A program made the position numbers and the translations under genes. Below the pieces are notes generated by a model. The model was not told the DNA's origin. It was given only the letters and a program-made list of their open reading frames with translations, and did no database searches. From positions 1-9,231 of the forward strand of contig CAKKSJ010000424.1 in the NCBI GenBank assembly GCA_919902965.1: a DNA stretch of 9,231 bases, written 5' to 3'. Each line of letters opens with the position of its first letter. Position 1 is the first letter of the stretch. Below are positions 4,574 through 9,231 of this stretch, piece by piece. This stretch comes from Burkholderiales bacterium. Lineage in GTDB: Bacteria > Pseudomonadota > Gammaproteobacteria > Burkholderiales > SG8-39.

Positions 4574-6619
4574 CTATTCCTCTTCGCGTGCCGCCTTGTA
4601 TTGCGACATCAATTGCTGCTGCGTCTGTACGGGCACTTGCGCGTAGTGACTGAACTCGACTGAATACGACGCTTGTCCGCCGGTGATCGAGCGCAGCCGG
4701 TTCTGAAAATCCACCAGTTCCGCCATCGGCACCTGGCCGGTGGTGCTGATGGTGTCCGCGGAGAGCTGCTGCGTGCCGGTGATCTGGCCGCGTTTGGAGG
4801 CGATTTCCGCGGTCATGTCGCCTACGTAGGCATCCGGTGCGCTGATGTCGATATTGACTATGGGCTCGAGCATGATCGGTCCCGCCTTGGAGAACGCGTC
4901 GATCACGGCCTTGCGTCCCGCTGAAACAAAGGCGATCTCCTTGGAATCGACCGCATGGCTTTTGCCGTCATACACGATGACGCGCAGGTCTTCCACCGGA
5001 TAACCGGCAATCACGCCGGAGTCCAGCGCCATGCGCACGCCTTTCTCGACCGCGGGGATGAACACCGTCGGTATCACGCCGCCTTTCACCTGATCGACGA
5101 ATTCGTAGCCCGAGCCGCGCGGCAAGGGCTCGATTTTCAGGTATACCTCGCCGAACTGGCCGGCGCCGCCGGTCTGTTTCTTGTGCCGGCAATGGCCTTC
5201 CGCGTTGCGGCTGATGGTCTCACGGTAAGGAATGCGCGGCGGCCTGGTATCGAGCTCAAGCTTGTATTGCTGGGTCAGTTTCTCCAGCTTGGTGCGCAAA
5301 TGCAGTTCACCCAGCGCACGGATTACCGTCTCGTTGGTTGCCGGATGGCGTTCCATGCGAAAACACGGATCTTCCAGTTCCAGTTTGTGCAGGATTTCGA
5401 ACAGCCGCTGTTCGTCGCCTTTCTTTTTCGTCTCTACGGCGAGGCCGTGCATCGGTGCGGGGAATTCCAGCGGGCGCAAGCGAATGTGGTCTTCGTCGTG
5501 GGAATCGTGCAGCACCGCGTCGAACTCGATCTCCTCGACCTTGGAAACTGCGCCGATATCGCCGGGAACCAGCGCATCGGTCTCCACGTATTCCTTTCCC
5601 TGCAGCAGGTACAGGTGCGCCACTCTGAACGGCCGGGTGTTGTCGCCGACGTACAACTGCGAATCGCGTTTCACCGTGCCTTGATGCACGCGGAATATGC
5701 CGAGCTTGCCGACATAGGGATCGATGATGACTTTGAACACATGGGCAAGCACGTGTTTGGCCGGATCGGGTTCGGCGTGGAACTCCGTCGCGTCGGCGCC
5801 TTCGCCGCGCAGAAACGGGGGCGGGTTGCCCTCGGTGGGATTGGGCGCGAGTCCCGCCAGTATGTCGAGCAATTCAGCCACGCCGGCGTCGTTCCTGGCC
5901 GAGACAAAACATACCGGTATCAAATGGCCTTCACGCAATGCCTTCTCGAACGGCGCATGCAGTTGATCCGGGCTGATTTCGCCCTGCTCGAGATAGAGCG
6001 CCATCAGTTCCTCGTCGACTTCCACCACTTGATCAACCAGAGCCGCGTGCGCCAACTTGACCGAGGAGAAATCGGAATCACCGTCGGGGTTGAAGAAGCA
6101 GTCGACAATGTCTTTGCCGGCGTGCGCCGGCAGATTGATCGGCAGGCATTCCTTGCCGAAGACTTCCTGGATATCGACCAGCAATTGTGGCAGATCGACG
6201 TTGTCTGCATCGATCTTGTTGACCACAATCATGCGGCACAGGCCGCGCGCCTGCGCCCAGTTCATCATGCGCCGCGTGGTGAGTTCAATGCCTGATTGCG
6301 CGTTGATGACAACGACCGCGGTGTCCACCGCAGCGAGCGCGCCTATCGCCTGACCGGCGAAATCGGGATAACCAGGCGTGTCGATCAGATGGATATGGGT
6401 GTCATGCCAGGCGAAATTCACCAGCGCGGAATTGAGCGAATGGCCGTAGGTTTTTTCCAGGGGATCGTGGTCGCAGACGGTATTGCCGCGCTCCACGCTG
6501 CCGGCGGACTTGATTGCGCCCGCGCGTGCAAGCAAGGCTTCCGCCAGGGTGGTCTTGCCGGAGGCGCCGTGACCGACCAGCGCGACAGAACGAATGGCTT
6601 CGGTAGTGTGGGCAGGCAT
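4574..6619 (-). CDS. Elongation factor G-like GTPase (EF-G paralogue), 681 aa
   Basis: A cytosolic translational GTPase of EF-G architecture. The G domain has the P-loop GHGASGKT (16-23), DTPGY (80-84), NKID (134-137) and SAR (240-242). Domain II follows (about 290-380), then III, IV (GAGQFGEVYLKIEPLPRGSG to DGKSHAVDSKEIAF) and V (IVNIDISAPDAYVGDMTAEI). Canonical EF-G has ERGITI in switch I; here it reads VERGNTVCDHDPLEKTYGHS, the pattern of the EF-G-like paralogue group (often called FusA2 or EF-G2). It is thus not the housekeeping fusA, which normally sits with rpsL, rpsG and tuf. The role of these paralogues is poorly defined; alternatives are ribosome recycling, stress translation or a regulatory GTPase. 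The ATG at 6619 has AGGAG upstream. The gene is the last of the minus-strand group, 107 bases after the phosphatase gene. Confidence 0.93.
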   Translation of the reverse strand: MPAHTTEAIRSVALVGHGASGKTTLAEALLARAGAIKSAGSVERGNTVCDHDPLEKTYGHSLNSALVNFAWHDTHIHLIDTPGYPDFAGQAIGALAAVDTAVVVINAQSGIELTTRRMMNWAQARGLCRMIVVNKIDADNVDLPQLLVDIQEVFGKECLPINLPAHAGKDIVDCFFNPDGDSDFSSVKLAHAALVDQVVEVDEELMALYLEQGEISPDQLHAPFEKALREGHLIPVCFVSARNDAGVAELLDILAGLAPNPTEGNPPPFLRGEGADATEFHAEPDPAKHVLAHVFKVIIDPYVGKLGIFRVHQGTVKRDSQLYVGDNTRPFRVAHLYLLQGKEYVETDALVPGDIGAVSKVEEIEFDAVLHDSHDEDHIRLRPLEFPAPMHGLAVETKKKGDEQRLFEILHKLELEDPCFRMERHPATNETVIRALGELHLRTKLEKLTQQYKLELDTRPPRIPYRETISRNAEGHCRHKKQTGGAGQFGEVYLKIEPLPRGSGYEFVDQVKGGVIPTVFIPAVEKGVRMALDSGVIAGYPVEDLRVIVYDGKSHAVDSKEIAFVSAGRKAVIDAFSKAGPIMLEPIVNIDISAPDAYVGDMTAEIASKRGQITGTQQLSADTISTTGQVPMAELVDFQNRLRSITGGQASYSVEFSHYAQVPVQTQQQLMSQYKAAREEE

Positions 6620-6657
6620 GCAAGGCTCCTCATGGGCTCAAAGACGAAAGTAGGGGG

Positions 6658-6673
6658 ATTTGCTGTCGCAAAT
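6658..6673. repeat. Perfect inverted repeat abutting the EF-G-like gene promoter
   Basis: ATTTGC (6658-6663) and GCAAAT (6668-6673) are perfect 6-base arms around TGTC. The repeat touches the predicted -10 hexamer (6674-6679) and covers the predicted start of transcription near 6667, where a repressor would act. As RNA it would be a small hairpin at the 5' end of the leader. Its arms resemble the TTTGCA/TGCAAA palindrome beyond the other end of the gene. Confidence 0.45.
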
Positions 6674-6682
6674 ATTTTAGCA
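6674..6682 (-). promoter_or_regulatory. Possible extended -10 promoter for the EF-G-like gene
   Basis: On the minus strand this reads TGCTAAAAT: a TGn extension and hexamer TAAAAT, one mismatch from TATAAT. No convincing -35 is present at 16-18 bases. The predicted start of transcription near 6667 leaves a leader of about 48 bases to the ATG at 6619. The 107-base gap after the phosphatase gene, longer than other gaps in the group, makes a separate promoter plausible. Confidence 0.4.
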
Positions 6683-6726
6683 CCGACTGCCGGCAACGGC
6701 GATCAGCGTTGTTTCGTGCAGGGTGC

Positions 6727-7368
6727 CTATTGCGTGTCATCCAGTACATTTTCCAGATGAGCGATATCGCCCCAGTGCTGCAATTGCCAAGCGCCCAGGC
6801 GGTGGCGGAAACGATTGACGCCGGTGTTGTGCAGCGGGAAGTCGCGCGGCCGCTCCAGCGGCATCGCGGTCGCGTGACGGTAGAGCATGGCGAGTACGCC
6901 ACCGTGGGTGACTGTCGCCAGCGTCAATCCGGCATGGCGCTGGGCGAGTTCGCTGAAACAGGCGACACTGCGTTCGAACAGCTGGCGCATGCTTTCACCA
7001 TCGGGAATGACGTAATCGGGATCGTGGGAGCGAAAGCGCTCGTAGTCCTCGGGGTAGCGTGCCTGTACCTGCGCCGGGGTGAGTCCCTGAAAAATCCCCA
7101 TGCTGCGTTCGCGCAGGCGCGGCTCGACCACAATTTCGTGTCCGGTGCGCATCGCGATGGCGCTCGCAGTCTGCAGCGCGCGGCCCAGATCGCTGGAGAG
7201 CAGCAGGTCGAATCGTTCCCGCGCGAGGCGTACGCCCAGAGCCTGCGCCTGCGCCATGCCTTCGCCATTGAGCACGCTGTTTAGGTGTCCCTGGAAGCGG
7301 CTCTCCCTATTCCATTCGGTTTCGCCGTGGCGGATCGCGATGAAATGCGTGTCGAGTGTGGAATGCAT
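6727..7368 (-). CDS. Histidine phosphatase superfamily protein (phosphoglycerate mutase-like), 213 aa
   Basis: The N-terminus carries the family signature FIAIRHGETEWN, with Arg13 and phospho-accepting His14. Other pocket residues are Arg63 (SSDLGRALQTA), Glu87 (LRERSMGIFQGLT) and the second His155 (TVTHGG). All are present, so it should be an active cytosolic phosphatase or mutase. Sequence does not distinguish the small-molecule phosphatases of this group (GpmB-like, CobC-like and others), and no cobalamin genes are nearby. The ATG at 7368 overlaps the TAA of the transporter gene as TAATG, indicating translational coupling. The frame runs far upstream inside the transporter gene, but that portion is not coding. 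The C-terminus (QHWGDIAHLENVLDDTQ) resembles the usual end of this family. Confidence 0.93.
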   Translation of the reverse strand: MHSTLDTHFIAIRHGETEWNRESRFQGHLNSVLNGEGMAQAQALGVRLARERFDLLLSSDLGRALQTASAIAMRTGHEIVVEPRLRERSMGIFQGLTPAQVQARYPEDYERFRSHDPDYVIPDGESMRQLFERSVACFSELAQRHAGLTLATVTHGGVLAMLYRHATAMPLERPRDFPLHNTGVNRFRHRLGAWQLQHWGDIAHLENVLDDTQ

Positions 7369-8264
7369 TAGCGTTTTGCCGTACCCAGGGCGATCACGGC
7401 ACCGACCACCACCAGCGCGCCCAGGATCTGCCGCGGCGCGACGCTCTGGCCGAGGATGGGCCAGGCGAGAAACAGCACTGCGATCGGCTCGAAATTCAGC
7501 GCCGCCGAGTTGTTCAAGGCATCCAGGCGAGGCAGCAGCACGAACAAGGCGGTGAACGCCGTTCCGTAAAAAAGCATCAGCAGGCCCATGCCCAGCCATC
7601 CGCCGGCGTTCGCGGGCAGCGCCAGATTGCCGGCAACCAAGCCCGCAGCCAGCATGAGCACCGCGACGGTACTCATGGTGAGCAGCGTGCGCAGCCGGCC
7701 GTCCATGTCCTTGAGCCAGCGCGAAGTCAAATACAGGGCGGTAGAGAAAGATACCGCCGCGCCCAGGGCAAAGCCGACGCCGGCGCCGATCTCGGACCAG
7801 CGGCCCGCGATGTCGCCGCGCGCGCCGAACACATCGAGCGCGAGCGCCAGCCCGCACAGCGCGACCGGCATCGCGATGAGCGCACGCCGCGCCGGACGTT
7901 CGCTGTCCACGGCCCAGGCGATGAGCGAGAACATCATCGGAAAGGTGTTGAAGGCGAGCAGCGCGAGCGCCACCGGAATGCGCGCGACCGCCGAATAGAT
8001 GCAGTAGCTTTGCACTGCGATGAGTGCGCCGATCGCGATGGCGCGCCAGCGTGTTGCGGCCGGCAGCGCCAGCGGCACGCGGCTGACCAGCACCAGAACC
8101 CCCACGAACAGCGTTGCGCCGATGGAGCGCGCCGCTACCGCCGTGGTGATATTGACGCCGTGATCGATGGCATAGCGGGCGGCGATGTGGTTACTGCCGA
8201 AGGTGGTCGCGATGACCAGCAGCATCGCAATGCTCAGCCAGCGCGGAAAGGGTTTGCCCTGCAA
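7368..8264 (-). CDS. EamA/DMT-family transporter, 298 aa
   Basis: A very hydrophobic inner-membrane protein with about ten predicted transmembrane segments in two halves, the drug/metabolite transporter (EamA) arrangement. The first helix region SIAMLLVIATTFGSNHIAAR and the late segment ALNFEPIAVLFLAWPILGQS (the family's E-P motif in the penultimate helices) are typical. Members move amino acids, metabolites or drugs; the substrate cannot be read here. The start is probably TTG 8264-8262 with GGGGAG ten bases upstream, because no ATG lies between the upstream in-frame stop and codon 14, inside helix 1. It follows the fumarase stop by 34 bases and overlaps the phosphatase start, so the three are probably one transcript. 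A dicarboxylate-related role near fumarase is tempting but unsupported. Confidence 0.9.
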   Translation of the reverse strand: MQGKPFPRWLSIAMLLVIATTFGSNHIAARYAIDHGVNITTAVAARSIGATLFVGVLVLVSRVPLALPAATRWRAIAIGALIAVQSYCIYSAVARIPVALALLAFNTFPMMFSLIAWAVDSERPARRALIAMPVALCGLALALDVFGARGDIAGRWSEIGAGVGFALGAAVSFSTALYLTSRWLKDMDGRLRTLLTMSTVAVLMLAAGLVAGNLALPANAGGWLGMGLLMLFYGTAFTALFVLLPRLDALNNSAALNFEPIAVLFLAWPILGQSVAPRQILGALVVVGAVIALGTAKR

Positions 8265-8276
8265 GGCTAAACCGCT

Positions 8277-8288
8277 CCCCGCGCGGGG
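8277..8288. repeat. GC palindrome between the fumarase and transporter genes
   Basis: CCCCGCGCGGGG is a perfect 12-base palindrome that includes most of the GGGGAG proposed as the transporter's ribosome binding site on the minus strand. In RNA it could fold CCCC-GCGC-GGGG and partly hide that site. There is no T-tract, so it is not a terminator. It may be no more than GC-rich coincidence. Confidence 0.25.
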
Positions 8289-8298
8289 GGCGCTGAGG

Positions 8299-9231
8299 TC
8301 ACGCTACGGCAACCGGGATCTTGAACTCCCTGATCCTCTTTTCCCACTCGGCCGGACCGGTCTGGTGTACCGAGGCGCCGCTGGAATCGACCGCCACCGT
8401 CACCGGCATATCCTTCACGTCGAACTCGTAGATCGCTTCCATGCCGAGGTCGCCGAAGGCGAGCACGCGCGATTTCCTGATTGCCTTGGCGACGAGGTAG
8501 GCGGCGCCGCCGACGGCCATGAGGTAGGCCGCCTTGTGTTTTTTGATTGCCTCGATCGCTACCGGACCACGCTCGGATTTGCCGATCATGCCGATGAGCC
8601 CGGTCTGCGCAAGCATCATTTCGGTGAACTTGTCCATGCGCGTGGCGGTAGTCGGGCCGGCCGGTCCGACCACTTCGCCTTTGATCGGATCGACCGGGCC
8701 GACGTAGTAGATCACGCGGTTGGTGAAATCCACCGGCAGTTTTTCGCCCTTGCCCAGCATTTCCTGGATGCGCTGGTGCGCGGCGTCGCGGCCGGTGAGC
8801 ATCTTGCCCGAGACGAGTAGGATGTCGCCCTGTTTCCAGGCGGCGACCTCGGCCGCGGTGAGCGTGTCGAGATTGACGCGCTTCGCCGTAGAGGCGGGCG
8901 CCCAGGTCACCTTGGGCCAATCCTCGAGCGCGGGCGGATCCAGCGAGACGGCGCCGGAGCCGTCCAGCACGAAATGCGCGTGGCGCGTGGCGGCGCAGTT
9001 GGGGATCATCGCGATGGGCTTGTTCGCGGCGTGCGTGGGGTAGTCGCTGATCTTGACGTCGAGCACCGTGGACAGGCCGCCCAGGCCCTGTGCACCGATG
9101 CCGAGCGCATTGATCTTCGTGTAAAGTTCGATGCGCAGTTCTTCCAGTTTGGATTTCGGCCCGCGCGCGAGCAACTCGTGCATGTCGAGCGGCGCCATCA
9201 GCACTTCCTTGGCCATCATCATCGCTTTCTC
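8299..9231 (-). CDS. Class I (iron-sulfur) fumarate hydratase, C-terminal part; 5' end outside the window
   Basis: Class I fumarases interconvert fumarate and malate in the TCA cycle using an oxygen-sensitive 4Fe-4S cluster. The frame is open to the right edge (EKAMMMAKEVLMAPLDMHEL), which aligns to the middle of the family, so the Met at 9222 is internal; about 310 of roughly 510-550 residues are visible. GIGAQGLGGLSTVLDVKI and the cluster-ligand Cys at 8995-8997 (MIPNCAATRH) end the alpha part. The beta part follows with GDILLVSGKMLTGRDAAHQR, YYVGPVD, GPTTATRMDKFTEMML and DSSGASVHQTGP. The other cluster cysteines lie outside the window. It probably leads the minus-strand group with the transporter 34 bases downstream. 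With fumC broken in this window, it may be the main fumarase. Confidence 0.95.
   Translation of the reverse strand, partial: EKAMMMAKEVLMAPLDMHELLARGPKSKLEELRIELYTKINALGIGAQGLGGLSTVLDVKISDYPTHAANKPIAMIPNCAATRHAHFVLDGSGAVSLDPPALEDWPKVTWAPASTAKRVNLDTLTAAEVAAWKQGDILLVSGKMLTGRDAAHQRIQEMLGKGEKLPVDFTNRVIYYVGPVDPIKGEVVGPAGPTTATRMDKFTEMMLAQTGLIGMIGKSERGPVAIEAIKKHKAAYLMAVGGAAYLVAKAIRKSRVLAFGDLGMEAIYEFDVKDMPVTVAVDSSGASVHQTGPAEWEKRIREFKIPVAVA

Noticed and set aside
4955..6295. 446-codon open frame on the plus strand opposite the EF-G-like gene
   Set aside because: A shadow frame of the EF-G-like gene; its translation has no recognisable domain, and the opposite strand holds all the GTPase motifs.
6727..7857. 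376-residue reading of the phosphatase with a long N-terminal extension
   Set aside because: The first about 160 residues are an Arg/Gly/Ala-rich out-of-frame reading of the transporter gene; the family start MHSTLDTHFIAIRHGE fits ATG 7368.
7356..8270. 304-codon plus-strand frame opposite the transporter
   Set aside because: Its Gln/Arg/His-rich translation is the usual antisense of a hydrophobic Leu/Ala-rich membrane protein.

Overview
The window looks like a chromosomal segment of a GC-rich proteobacterium, most probably a betaproteobacterium. This rests on recognisable AceK, an iron-sulfur class I fumarase, an EF-G-like paralogue, and class II fumarase termini of betaproteobacterial flavour. 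No rRNA, tRNA or integrase gene is present, so finer placement is not possible. Family assignments come from reading the translations and remembering the families; no search was run.

Positions 1 to about 1755 are the distal end of an integron gene-cassette array. Three clear attC recombination sites (141-197, 483-542, 1133-1220) and a fourth with a damaged right end (1673 to about 1755) punctuate it. The reading is supported internally: for each of the three cassettes that begin in the window, the 7-base core at its start (GTTAGGC, GTTGGGC, GTTATGC) is the exact reverse complement of the 7-base core at its own end (GCCTAAC, GCCCAAC, GCATAAC). That is expected only if each cassette once existed as a circle closed at a single attC. 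Cargo is a 77-residue protein of unknown function, a 198-residue protein with a PD-(D/E)XK-like signature, and a HicA/HicB-type toxin-antitoxin pair. All are on the + strand, so attI and any intI gene should lie beyond the left edge.

Positions 1756-1951 carry a gene scar. An intact start with a strong ribosome binding site and an intact stop enclose only 34 codons, which read as the first about 18 residues of class II fumarase (FumC) joined in frame to its last about 16. Roughly 1.3 kb of fumC appears to be missing. The right end of the window encodes the oxygen-sensitive class I fumarase, so the cell should still make malate from fumarate.

Positions 1952-4438 (+) hold a transglutaminase-fold protein and aceK, the isocitrate dehydrogenase kinase/phosphatase that controls flux between the TCA cycle and the glyoxylate bypass. 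They are 18 bases apart and probably co-transcribed from an extended -10 promoter that would give a nearly leaderless message.

Positions 4574-9231 (-) form a convergent group read right to left: class I fumarase (partial, runs off the window), an EamA/DMT transporter, a histidine phosphatase whose start overlaps the transporter stop, then an EF-G-like GTPase that may also have its own promoter. Short palindromes sit on both sides of the EF-G-like gene.
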